Shown here: in pieces, positions 23,449-34,630 of the stretch
How positions within the stretch are numbered: position 1 is the first letter of the stretch
Layout of the letters: the number at the start of each line of letters is the position of its first letter
Source of the DNA: Apiospora phragmitis
Taxonomy: Eukaryota; Ascomycota; Sordariomycetes; Amphisphaeriales; Apiosporaceae
Reading direction: 5' to 3'
Length of the DNA: 64,000 nt
NCBI GenBank assembly: GCA_038363925.1
Contig: JAQQWL010000016.1
Span: 372,001 to 436,000, forward strand
Notes under the pieces: generated by a model
Told to the model about the DNA's origin: nothing
Seen by the model: only the letters and a program-made list of their open reading frames with translations
Databases searched by the model: none
Translations under genes and position numbers: made by a program

Positions 23449-24108
23449 TATAACGAGCGTTATTTAAGTTTTAAAAGAAACTTAGTAAAATATATTAGGG
23501 TTTATATTTAATAATACGAGAGAGTATTTAAACGTGCGGTAAAAGTTCGCCTTTTACCGATATAATATATAATAGCCGTAAAAATAAAGGTAATTAAAAA
23601 GCGTGAATTTAAAAGTATTTATAATAAAGTTATTAAAGCTATTTATTTTATTAATAAATTAAATTAATATTTAAATTAATTATTAAAATAAAAAATATTT
23701 ATATAAAATATATAAGGAGCGTCCTTCGTTATATATCTAATCTTTTTTTTATTAATCTCCTAGATTATTAATTAGTTTACGGTGATCTATTTTTTAGATC
23801 ACGGTAATCCGTTCTTTAGATTACGGTGATCCGTCTTTTATTAGTTTATTTCGGGCGTTATACTTTCGTTTACTCCGTAGCTCGTTACGTAACTCGTCGT
23901 ATTTCGTTTTTATATTTATTTATATTCGTTCCGTCGCTATACGAGCTAGGGCCGTTTAATTTATTATATATTATTAAAATATAATTAAGTTTATATTAAT
24001 ATAATTAGCGGTACGATCGCTAGTTATAATATTATAGCCGGGTTAAATTATCGTAGTTTTATACCGGTAAGTGAGGTTTAAGCCGTATGGTTAAGTCGGG
24101 TTATAATA
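23449..24108 (-). repeat. Left (3') LTR, 660 bp
   Basis: Aligns end to end with 32429-33088, including the motif AAAAGTTCGCCTTTTA and the block GCTAGGGCCGTTTAATTTAT. The differences are mostly C/T and G/A transitions, as RIP produces. It ends GGTTATAATA, corresponding to GGTTGTAACA in the other copy. Confidence 0.88.
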
Positions 24109-24124
24109 TTATCTCCTTTTTTTT
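24109..24124 (-). other. Polypurine tract of the retrotransposon
   Basis: On the minus strand the 16 bases immediately inside the left LTR read AAAAAAAAGGAGATAA, the purine run expected next to a 3' LTR as plus-strand DNA primer. This supports minus-strand orientation. Confidence 0.6.
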
Positions 24125-25579
24125 AATTATTTTATTTTTAAAGTGTTAATTCTATAAGTATCCCTAGTTACTTATAACGTTAAGTCGTGGTAGGTTCCTC
24201 TTTTTATCGCTTTTTATTATAATATATATTTATTATAAATAATCGTATCGAAAAATCTCGGTTAAAGAAAACTATTACGCGTTTAACTTTTATTATTAAT
24301 ATAGAATCTACGGGTAACTTAATTAATATACTTTATACTCGTTATTTTTATTAAAACCTAGCTTATTATATAAACGAGTAATCGTTTTATTATTTAGAGT
24401 GTATCCGAGTTGGTCGTTCTTATAATGGCACTTTTATTATATCGGCTTTAACGAAGCTAGCTACTTAATAAAAAAAGTTAAAAGCGGAGGAATTAAACGT
24501 AAAAGAAGCTTTATTTTTATTATAAATATAGTTATTTATTATTTTAAGTTATTTAGCCCGCTTTTATTATATAAAAAAGGTTATAGTAGAAAAGCGTTTA
24601 GAGGCGTTTCGTTAAAGAATATAAAAGCTAAACGAGGAGGATAATGTTTCTTTTTTAATTATTAATCAAGAGAATTTTATTTTAGGCGACCTACGTTTTT
24701 TAAGTGTTTCCGGGGATATTAATTAGTCGTTTTTTAATTTAGCCGACTTCTTAGAGCCCGGCTTATTAGCCTTTGTAAAAAGAGCTTTTTTTTAAACTTC
24801 TAAAGTTCTTCCGCGGTATTCGCTAGGTGTTTTTTAAGTTTTTAGGTGTTATTTTTTATTAGGTAACCTTTTTATTTAACGAAATATTTTTATCTTTTTT
24901 TAACTCGTTTTTTATCGAGGATTATTTCGATTTTATACTCGTACTAATCTGTTTTAATTTTTAATTATGTGTCGGTTTTTATATTTTCGAGGGCTAGTTT
25001 AAGTAATAAAATATAAAATATAGGGTATATCTATATATTTTTAAGTAGCGATAATTAATAATTAGTTTTCGAAATAACTTTTATAATTTTAAATAGTCCG
25101 ATCTTTTTAAAGTCTATTTTTTTCGCTTAATCGCTTAGTTTTAATATTTCGCCGTAAAAAGTAGATTTTTTTTCCCTTTTTTAAGGTTAGTTCTTTTAAC
25201 CTGGTTTAATTAGCGTATTTCTTTATTCGTTATTAAAAAAAAGTAAGGTTTTATTATAGTATTATTTAGAGTTTTTTAGTTTTTTAATTTATATAGTCGC
25301 GATAAGTATTAATTCTTTTTTTAAGGGTGTTTTAATAATTTTTAGATTATACCCGTAATTTATTCGAAATAGTAATATATATATAGCTTCGTTATTTATA
25401 TTATTATAAACGAACTATATTATAAGTAATAATTATACTTAGTTATTTTATTTATAATTAATATAATAATATAAGTATTATTTTAAGGTCTAATTTATTC
25501 GCTCGGTTTATTTATTTATTTAAAAGTGGTAGGCCGTAAATAGCTTATATTTTATACCGAGTTACGTTATTAATAATTT

Positions 25580-25636
25580 TTAAAACTTAGCGGTAAATAG
25601 TTTATCTCGGTTAGAAATAATCGTTTCGAGCAGCCC
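25580..25636 (-). pseudogene. Integrase fossil of the gypsy-type element
   Basis: Minus-strand translation gives GLLETIISNRDKLFTAKF followed by a stop. This matches the region around the second catalytic Asp of retroviral-type integrases (usually ISDRD; here Asn replaces the first Asp, a G-to-A change). Surrounding sequence is too damaged to follow. Confidence 0.65.
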
Positions 25637-26247
25637 GTACTAGTTAACGATTATTCGTAAGAACGTGTAAACTAAGTTATTAGTATTGCTAAACTCTTTA
25701 TATAGTAAAAAGTAGGTATATTTTATAAATTTATTTATAATTATTAAAATATTATTATAACTAGTTTTAATTAAGGGTTTTTTAATAAAGGTAATTTAAT
25801 TATAAAATTAAATACAATTATTTTTTATATTTTATTTAATAATAAAATTAATTATAATTCTTTATAAGGTTAATATCTAGCGGCTTTAACTTTATTATAA
25901 AGGTTATACTCGTTAATTATTTTAATTACGATTAATTTAAAGTTCTTATTATCGAATTATTTAATAATTCGTTTCTAGGTTTTAAATATCCTTGGTGTTC
26001 GTATGCGGGGTGTTTATGAAATTCTTTAATAAAATCTTTTCGATACTATTTAAGGATATAGATCTTACCTCGATAAAAAACGAGGTTCCTTTATTTTTTA
26101 AGGTGATTTCTAGCGTAATTAGTAAAGTTTAAGGTTTAATTTAATTATTAAAACTTAAAAACTAAATTATTATTATATTATATAAAGCTTATAGTATTTA
26201 ATTATTATAACGGCGTGAGGTTACCGTTTTAGTTATAGGTTAAGATA

Positions 26248-28105
26248 ACGTATCTTATAAGCGAATATCCTATATAAACGAATGTCCTATTCTTTTATAC
26301 CCTTTTTAATAAAATATAAATTAATTTTATTATAACGTATTTAATATATTAAAATTAATCGGAATTTTTATTTTTAAATATTTCTATATTATCCTAATAA
26401 GTACGCGTATTATGCCCGGGCTTTCCGTAGATTCTATAGCGTTATAAGCGTATCTTAAACGTCCTTATACAATTACTCCTTCAACGCGATTCGTTTTATA
26501 ACTGTTTATTAACGTCCCTTTAAAACTATAGGTTTTTTTTAATTTATATACGAAATAATCTTTTATTTTATAGCCGTTTTTTTATACAGCAGCGCCGACT
26601 AAATATTTTATTTACTTTTTAAAATATTATATTCTTATTTTTTAAAAAAGTAACTCGGTATATAATATACGTTATAACCTTTATAATTTAATTAAAACTA
26701 ATTAAAATAAACGTCGGAAAGTTATTTTAATACCGTACAATACGGTTTCGAACGTATTTAGTTTAAGATTAAGCCTTGATTAAATTATTTAAAGTTTTTA
26801 ATTTTTAAAGAATAAATAGGCCGAAAAACGTCCCCGGAAGTATTAAAATATATAACTTTATATTTAATTATAAAATAATATATTCCGGATTATATAAAAC
26901 GAGTCCTATTTTTCGAAAGCCTCTTTATATATTTAAAACGGTGAAAATCGTTTAAAATACTTTTAAAAACGCTGGTAGGAAGTCCTCCTTTAAGATATGG
27001 GTAATATGCGCCCGTATAAGATATTTAATTTCTTTCTCGTACGCCTTTTTTAATATATAAAAATAACTAATATTAAGAAGCTAAAGTTTATACGATAAAT
27101 AAAAAAGTATATAAAATATAATAATCGAGTTCTTTTTTATAATAAAGCTTAAAAGCTATCGAGTAGTAGCTTTCGTAGCTATTTAAGACTAAGAGGCGAT
27201 AACGACCTTTCGTATAAAACCTAGTATATTAATTAAAGTATCGAATTTAGTCCTCGTTTCTTTTATTCGTAGTTTAGCTATTTTTAATAACTACGATTAC
27301 CTAGTCCTTTGGTAATAGGCTGTTTTCGTACTAGGAAAAGAGGTACGTTTTCTCGGTAAAAATAATATACGGAGGGATAATATAACCGTGTAATCCGACG
27401 CCTTAAATAATTATAACCTATTCCCGGTTCTTTTACTATATTACTTTAGGCTTTCCGCGTTAATCGAAGGTGGTTACAACTATTTCGAACGAAATTTAGC
27501 CTATAAAAAGCCGGTCTCGTTAAAGTTATAAATATCCTCTTTTTAGATCTTATATTTATAAATTATATTCCGTACGAGGGTAAACCACGCGTAATACGCG
27601 TCGGGATTTTCGTAAAGGACTCTTTAATAGTCGATTCTTTAGTTAAAACGCGTCCGGAGGTCTAGTTGTTATTATACGAAGTTAGAGGCCTAATTAACGC
27701 CGACGCGTCCCGCGTTACGTAAACTAAATAATTAATTCGCTATATCTTTTATACTACTTAACCGGGGAAGAAACGATCGCGTATTTAAATTAATAATATA
27801 TCGAATAATCGTATTTTTTTTAAAATTTAAAAGCTTTTGAAAATTTATAAGTATTTCGCGTCGTATAAGTTAGTTATTTTATTTATATTATAAAGTTATT
27901 AATAAGACGTAATAAATTAATATAGCTTTTTATACGTTTAAAATTAAGTTTTTTTAAAGCGCTTAAAACGTTAAAATTATATTACTCTTTTTTTAAAGTT
28001 ATAGTATTTTTAGACGTAAAAAAATATAAAAAAAAGTTAAGGCTATAAGGAAATTTATAAAAGTGGGACATTCGCTTGTGTGAGATATTCGCTTGTAGGA
28101 TACGT
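26248..28105 (-). mobile_element. pogo/Fot1-like DNA transposon B, 1,858 bp
   Basis: A complete second copy of element A inserted in the retrotransposon, with TA on both sides (26246-26247, 28106-28107) and related inverted ends (ACGTATCTTATAAGCG at the left). The motif AAGCGAATGTC is present twice in tandem at each end. Length is typical for Fot1/pogo elements. Its left and right halves align with 22444-23448 and 33094-34434 (minus the TRIM-like insert), which reveals where both intruders sit in copy A. Confidence 0.85.
26450..28007 (-). pseudogene. DDE_1 (pogo-type) transposase remnant
   Basis: The minus strand retains scattered transposase signals: FNETGF (the region of the first catalytic Asp, normally FDETGF, here changed by G-to-A), then a C-terminal region with many TAA/TAG stops at former CAA/CAG/TGG sites. 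The start codon at 28005-28007 is ATA instead of ATG, a RIP-type change. Limits are approximate. Confidence 0.7.
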
Positions 28106-29226
28106 TAGTTTATGTTTCGAGTAGAACTTTTTTATAGTGGTTTAGTCGTTAGTTTAATACGTTAGTACGACTATTTTTATTATTTTTTCGATAAATAATA
28201 GTAAGGTTAAATTTTAATAGAAATTTAGACTATTATATTTATTATTTGTTTAGTTTTTTAATAACAATAATATCGTAAGGTTTTTATAATCGGTATAAAC
28301 CTTTATTAGTTTTATTATTTCGTTAAAATAATATCTTTATTTTTTATATATTTTAATAATAGTTATTAACGTTTTATTATAGATTTAATAATTAAGTTCT
28401 AGTTTATTTCGTTTTTTAAAAAAGAATACGACGAGGTGCGACTTTTCGTTATTATTTCGTTAATTTAATTACCTTTCGATTATATAATTTAATACATCGG
28501 TTTCGATTCTAAATAATTTAAAAGGGTTTATTACGTAAAGTATTAATTCGTTAAGGATTCGCTTTTTAATATTATAAAAGGCTTAATCTTTTTTCTTTAT
28601 TTATCGAAATAGCTCGTTTTTTTTAAGTTCGTTAGAAGTGTTATTAACTTATTAAATCCGGGGACGAATATTTAGTAATAATTAGCTAGTTTAAAGAAAG
28701 ATTTAACTTTTATAGCGTTTATAAGTGTAGGCTATTCTTTAATTATTAAAATTTTAGAAGGTTTTATCCGGATTTTTTTAAGGGATATTACGTATTTTAT
28801 AAATATAACGGATCGTTAATAAAATTCGCTCTTTTTTAAATTAATTAATAGGTTAGCGTTCTATAGTTTCTAGAGTATTAACTTTATATATTTTTAATAT
28901 TATTTATTATTTTTAAAGTAAATTAAGATATTATTAAAGTATATTATAATAAACTTATCGAGGTATTTTTATAAAACATAATTAATTATTATTTAAAAGC
29001 TAGTTAACGCGTTAATTAAGTTAAATAATATAGTTTAATACTCGAAATACTCGTATTTAATTTAAAACGCGTTTTTTATTCTTTTTTTTCCCTTAATACG
29101 GATTAGGTTATATACGTTAAAAAGGTTAAATATTATAAAAATTTTAACGTATAATAGCTTGTTTTATAAATCGCTAATTAAAAGTAAGGGGTACCGGTTT
29201 TTAATAATAATTTCGTTAAGCTTCTA

Positions 29227-29343
29227 GTAATCGATATATATACGCCATTTAGGTTTCCCATCCTTACTTTTCTTCGGGACGAAAAGTATAAAGAAGTTTA
29301 TTAGCGACGTGGATGGTTATATAACTCCTTTTTCGAGGTTCTT
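29227..29343 (-). pseudogene. Reverse transcriptase fossil of the gypsy-type element
   Basis: A 39-codon minus-strand stretch with only one stop reads KNLEKGVI then PSTS, followed by LFVPKKSKDGKPKWRIYIDY. This is the conserved N-terminal RT block of Ty3/gypsy polymerases (VPKKDGKWRxCVDYR). It is the best-preserved coding piece in the RIP block. Confidence 0.85.
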
Positions 29344-30908
29344 CGTAATATATTCCTTTAAAACCTTTTTATACTCTTAATTTAATTTATAAATTAATAT
29401 AAAGGGAGGTTCTTTTCCTTCTTTTAATAATATCTTATAATCTTACCGTATATAAAGCGGTAACTCGTCTTTTAGCTTCTTATTAAAAAAGGCTTCGAAT
29501 TATTAATACTCTTTTAATATAATCGTTATAACTTTTAACTTAAACTCTTTAATAACGATATATACTTTAAAAACTTTAAGTTTATTAAAAGGTCGCTTTT
29601 TAAACCGTTATTTATTAATTAAACCTTTTTTTAATATATTTTATTAAAATTAGCTTATTTTTTAATTAATTTTAAAATTATTTACCCGTAATTAAAATAT
29701 TTTTAAAATTATATTATATTCTATAACGTTTATAATATTATACGTAATTCGTTTATAACGTTTTTTAATATTAATTAAAAAGTTCGCGACTTTTTTTATA
29801 TATTATAAATCCTTTATTAACGGTTTTAAATTAATATAGAGCGTTTTTTTATTATTATTTTAAAGCTAAGTTATTAATAATTCGTAATAAAATATAATTA
29901 TTTTACGTTTCGTTATTTAATAACGTTTAAATAATAACTCTTTTTATTTCGATTATTAATATAATATAATCGTGAATATCTTAGTTATCCGTTATAAAAT
30001 ATAAGGATCTATCGTATCCTATTAAATATCGTCTTTTTATAACCGGCGGAAGTTATTTCTCGACCGTTATAATAGGTTTCGTTCGTTGGCTATTCGTTAG
30101 TGGCGACGGATCTGTGCGTACGGCGTCTCGTGGTCGTACAGTGGTGGCGGTGTCCGGGATCCTGTTATCATGGCAGGTCCCTTAGCTTGGGAGTCTTAGG
30201 TAACTTAGGAGCATTACGCGTTCTCTTTAAACGTTCGATAGGTTCGTAACTTTTCTTATGCGTACTATAGGCACTTATCGTTAATATAGTCCCTCTAGTC
30301 TTATCTTTTTAAGTAATATTTCCGAGACTATTATAAAGTCTTTTTAATTAATAAGTAAACTCGGCGGGGGTTAAATATAATCGTTTTAATTTTCTCGATA
30401 AAGTGGTCGAAATATAAGTACTTAATTAAGTATTTATTAATCCTTTTAAGGAATTATTCCTCTTTAAACTTCTCTTTTAAGTACTCGGTATAATTATTAT
30501 AAATATAGCCGATTTAAGCGAATAAAAAGTGGTGATTATATATTAACGAAATTTTAAGATCGTCGCTAATAGCGTAGTTTTTTTTTACGTTTTATTCGAG
30601 TTTATATATAATAAGTATTAATCGTAACTTTCGTAATTGGGAAATATAACTCCTAAAATCGCTAGCTATTCGTTAATATCTAGGTTTTGGGGCTTCGTTA
30701 TTTTAGTAACGAGTTCTAGCGTAAATAATTTAATAAGCCGTTTAGAATTGTTTAATTATCGCTCGTTACGAATTAGGCGGTTTTTTAAGTTTTTATTTCC
30801 GCTATTATCCTCGTTACTTTTTTTATTATAATTAAGTTATCGTTATATTATTACGAGGGTACGCGTAATACTTATCGTTTAAAGGTTTTAAAGAACTATC
30901 TCGTCCTT

Positions 30909-31077
30909 TGTAACAGGACAGAGGAAGCATCCGTGCGTCCCATACCTCCGGGCCCCTCTCCTTCTAGTTTCCTTATAGTATCCCACATTCCCGTAGAGAA
31001 TACATACGGGACAAGCGTTAGCTTTGTTCTATCACACCTGCATACTGCTAATACCTAGGGATCGATGCACTTTCACA
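30909..31077. mobile_element. Solo LTR, 169 bp, not RIP-mutated
   Basis: Starts TGTAACAGGACAGAGGAAGC and ends GCACTTTCACA, i.e. TG...CA, flanked by a perfect 5 bp duplication TCCTT (30904-30908 and 31078-31082). Its composition is balanced, with normal CpA and TpG, whereas the DNA on both sides is heavily RIP-mutated. It is therefore a late arrival, the remnant of a different LTR element. Confidence 0.7.
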
Positions 31078-32428
31078 TCCTTTTTTTATTTATTAAGTAA
31101 TCATAATAACTATCGTCGTAATAAGCTATTTAAAATAAGCTGCCGTAAAATACGTTTATTATATTATTAACGCTATTTCTTTTAATAATTATAAAAATTA
31201 ATCGATTATTAATAATATTAATTTATCGCTTATTTAAAACTTTTTTAAAATCCTTATTTAAAGATTAATAATTTCGGGTAAAATATCCCTGTTTTTAATA
31301 ATTATAGTAAATAACGCTTTATTTCTTATCGTAATTATCGTATTTAATAACGTCGAGGTTTATAAGTCCGCTATAATAACTATACGCCGTACTATTCTTT
31401 AATAATATATTATTATAATAATATAATCGTTTTATATTAACTTAAACTCGATTAATTTACCGTTATTATCCGCCCTACTTTTCGCGGCGTCGTTTATATA
31501 TATAAGTATCGATCTTAATAACGAACTCTATATATAAAAAGAAATTATTAAAAGTATTAAGCCGGCTAAATTCGTTTTTAATATCTTTTTTAACTTTTAA
31601 TAATATATTATAATTTTCGTAATTTCGGTATAATTTAGTTAAATTATAATACGTCGAAATTCGGCGGTATAAAAAGCGGCTAATCTTTTTTATTTAAAAG
31701 TTTCTAATTCTCTTTTTATTTACCGCTTTTCGTCGGGATTTTAAAAAAATAATTCAAAAGTTTATTTAAAATTATCGTAATTTTTAAAAATTCGTTATAC
31801 CTTTATACGGTAAAGTTTAATTTATTAATTATTTTTTATTAATTTATTTAAGTAAGGTTTAAATTAAGCGAATACTTTATTTTTAAAAAATAAGGCGGCA
31901 TAAATAACTCGCTAAGTAATATTTTAAAAATATTTTTTTATAAAACCGTTAATAAGCCTTAACCTAAATAAGGAATCCGTAGAAATTCCTACTTATCTCG
32001 TCGAAAACTATTAGGGTACTAATCTTTATACCTCTTTTAAAAGTAATAAGGGTTTAGATAATATTAGCGGCGGTACGAAAAAGGCGTACTTTTTTACGTA
32101 GCTCGTTAATATCCAGTGTTTATTTTAAGGTATTTTTAATTAAAAGTTCGTTACGGTTTTTTTTTAAGTTTAATATAATAGTGTTAATAATTAGCGCTCT
32201 CTTATTTAAATTCTTTAATTCGCTTAATTAACGCTTATTAAGTAAGGCCCTCGTCGTTATCGTCGCTATCTACCTCTATAGCGGGGTTTTAATAAAAAGT
32301 GCTTACAGTGGTGGTAAGGGTTTTTTTATAGCGAGGGGTGTTATTAAGTCTAGGCGTAAATATAGTTCTTATAAGTATTATAATTTAAAGGTTTAAATAA
32401 TAATTTATAAAATTAAAAATAATTAAAA

Positions 32429-33088
32429 TATAATAAACGCTATTTAAATTTTAAAAGAAAATTAATAAAACGTATTAAAGTTTATATTTAATAATATAAA
32501 AAAATATTTAAACGTACGATAAAAGTTCGCCTTTTATTAATATAATATATAATAATTATAAAAATAAGGCTAATTAAGATATATAAATTTAAAAATATTT
32601 ATAATAAAATTATTAAAGTTATTTATTTTATTAATAAACTAAATTAATATTTAAATTAATTATTAAAATAAAAATTTCTTATATAAAATATATAAAAAAC
32701 GTCTTTTATTATATATTTAATCCCTTTTCTATTAATCTCTTAAATTATCGGTTAGCTCACGGTAATCTATTTTTTAGATCACGGTGATCCGTTTTTTAAA
32801 TCACGGTGATTCGTCTTTCGTTAGCTTATTTCGGGCGCCGTATTTTCGTTTACTTCGTAGCTTATTATATAACTCGTCGTATTTCGTTTTTATATTTATT
32901 TATATTTATTTCGTCGTTATATAAGCTAGGGCCGTTTAATTTATTATATATTATTAAAATATAATTAAGTTTATATTAATATAGCTAGCGGTACGATCGC
33001 TAGCTATAGTATCGTAACCGGGTCGAGTTATTATAGTTCCGTGCCGGTGAGTAGAGTTTAGGCCGCATAGTTAAGTCGGGTTGTAACA
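32429..33088 (-). repeat. Right (5') LTR, 660 bp
   Basis: Partner of the left LTR and exactly the same length. It carries the same conserved block with three near-copies of a GATCACGGTGATCCG-like palindrome (about 32758-32818) and ends in GTAACA at the TCTAG duplication. Confidence 0.88.
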
Positions 33089-33508
33089 TCTAGTCCTCGC
33101 CTCTTTTATTCGTGATCTAGCTATTTTTAATAACTATAATTACCTAATCCTTCGGCAATGGGCTGTTTTTATACTAAGAAGAGAGGTACGTTTTCTTAAT
33201 AAAGATAATATATGGAAAAATAATATAACCGTGTGATCTAACGCTTTAAATAATTATAACTTATTCCTAGTTCTTTTATTATATTACCTTAAGCTTTTCG
33301 TATTTATTAAAGGTGGTTATAATTATTTTAAACGAGATTTAGCTTATAAAAAAGCCGGTTTTATTAAAGTTATAGATATTTTTCTTTTAAATTTTATATT
33401 TATAAATTATATTTTATATAAAGGTAAACTACGCGCGATACGCGTTGAGATCTTTATAGAGGACTTTTTAATAATCGATTTTTTAGTTAAAACGCGTCTA
33501 GAGGTCTA

Positions 33509-33639
33509 TATTACGATCGGCGGGTTAGTCCCCCCTGCGGGTAGCATTTAAGGCGTAGAATTAAATAGAAATGACTCGAAGAGTTATTTCCGAAGCTTTT
33601 ACTTTATAGCGTAGTAATTAGTTTATACGTATTATAATA
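33509..33639. repeat. Left terminal repeat of the TRIM-like element
   Basis: 131 bp, pairs with 33876-34006; more RIP changes than the right copy (TAGCGTAGTAA versus TGGCGTAGTGG). Confidence 0.7.
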
Positions 33640-33875
33640 TAATAACTCTTCGCCTTTATTAAATAAGAAACGTGGGTTCGATTCTTATACTTATTAAATA
33701 AGAGCTTTTTTTAATTACTTAGGCAAGATCGCTAATAAGTAGGCAAGGCCTTATACGGGACTAGTTACTTATATAAAAGCCTTAGAGTTTCTTTATACCG
33801 AGCTTAAGTAAATTATATAATACTAAGGGTTTATCGCCTTAAGTATAAGGGCATACCTTTAAAGAAAGGGTATAG

Positions 33876-34006
33876 TATTACGATCGGCGGGTTGGTCCCC
33901 CGCGGGGTAGTACTTAAGGCGTAGAATTAAAACAGAAATAACCCGAAGAGTTATTTCCGAAGCTTTTACTTTATGGCGTAGTGGTTAGTCCACACGTATT
34001 ATAATA
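33876..34006. repeat. Right terminal repeat of the TRIM-like element
   Basis: 131 bp; the better-preserved copy, containing GGCGTAGTGGTTAGTCCACA, which resembles a tRNA D-arm and Pol III A box. Confidence 0.7.
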
Positions 34007-34630
34007 GTCTAGTTATTATTATATAAAGTTAAAAGCTTAATTAACGCCGACGCGTCCCGCGTTATATAAATTAAATAATCGATTTATTATATCTTTTATA
34101 TTACTTAATTAAAGAGGAAACGATCGCGTATTTAAATTAATAATATATTAAATAATCGCATTTTTTTAAAATTTAAAAGCTTTTAAAAATTCGTAAATAT
34201 TTCGCATTATATAAGTTAATTATTTCGTTTATATTATAAAGTTTTTAATAAAATATAATAAATTAATATAGATTTTTATACACTTGAAGTTAAGTTTTTT
34301 TAAAGCGCTTAAAACGCTAGAATTATATTACTCTCTTTTTTAAGTTGTGGCATTTTCGAACGTAAAAGAATATAAAAAAAGGTTGAAGCTATAAAGAAAT
34401 TTATAAAAGTGGGACATTCGCTTGTGGGATACGTTAACTTATCGTCTAATTGAAAACCCGACGTCATTTTCGTCCCCGCGTACTAGTTTCAACATCCCAC
34501 GAGAACGTGACGGGCCTTTAACCGCGTTAACCTCGGATGTGTGAGTAGGTATTCTTCAATCAAGAACAGCGACCCGTCTCAGGAGAGCCATACAATATCT
34601 TGGAACATCCCGTGTCTTGAAAAGCAAAGC

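Larger units (their letters stand above)
23449..33088 (-). mobile_element. Ty3/gypsy-type LTR retrotransposon, RIP-degraded
   Basis: A 9,640 bp element with two 660 bp LTRs, flanked by a perfect 5 bp duplication TCTAG (23444-23448 and 33089-33093). The matching unoccupied site is in copy B near 27245 (TTTAG, one transition). The outer ends read TATAAC at the left and GTAACA at the right, consistent with TG...CA after RIP. It lies on the minus strand: a polypurine tract adjoins the left LTR, and minus-strand reading finds reverse transcriptase (29227-29343, LFVPKKSKDGKPKW) and integrase (25580-25636, IISNRDKLFTAKF). The order (RT upstream of integrase) fits gypsy. Stops are everywhere, so it is inactive. 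It hosts pogo copy B and a solo LTR. Confidence 0.88.
33509..34006. mobile_element. TRIM-like element, 498 bp with 131 bp terminal repeats
   Basis: Inserted in the right arm of pogo A. A 5 bp duplication GTCTA flanks it (33504-33508, 34007-34011), and copy B shows the empty site (GAGGTCTAGTTGTTATTATA). Terminal direct repeats 33509-33639 and 33876-34006 are both 131 bp, start TATTACGATCGGCGGG and end ATTATAATA, consistent with TG...CA after RIP. The 236 bp interior has no coding capacity. Each repeat carries an A-box-like TGGCGTAGTGG (intact in the right copy), and the interior carries a B-box-like GGTTCGATTC at 33675-33684, so a tRNA-derived part is possible. It would depend on other elements for movement. 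Confidence 0.7.
22444..34434 (-). mobile_element. pogo/Fot1-like DNA transposon A, split by insertions
   Basis: The ends are inverted repeats starting ACGTATCCCAYAAGCGAATG, flanked on both sides by TA (22442-22443 and 34435-34436), the target duplication of Tc1/mariner-pogo elements. The left arm is 22444-23448 and the right arm runs from 33089 to 34434. Removing the LTR retrotransposon (23449-33088 plus its 5 bp duplication) and the 498 bp TRIM-like element leaves 1,843 bp, matching the 1,858 bp of uninterrupted copy B. The minus strand carries a RIP-riddled DDE_1-type transposase. Its start codon survives at 34353-34351 (MPQLKKESNIIL, then a stop), unlike copy B. The element is not autonomous. 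Confidence 0.85.

Noticed and set aside
26248..28105. Copy B as an internally deleted derivative of a 12 kb element
   Set aside because: The two arms of the outer element become continuous in B and together code for a full-length transposase, so B is the complete element and A carries insertions.
30637..30831. 64-codon frame in the RIP block
   Set aside because: A chance open stretch inside the degraded gag-pol region; no match to a functional protein.
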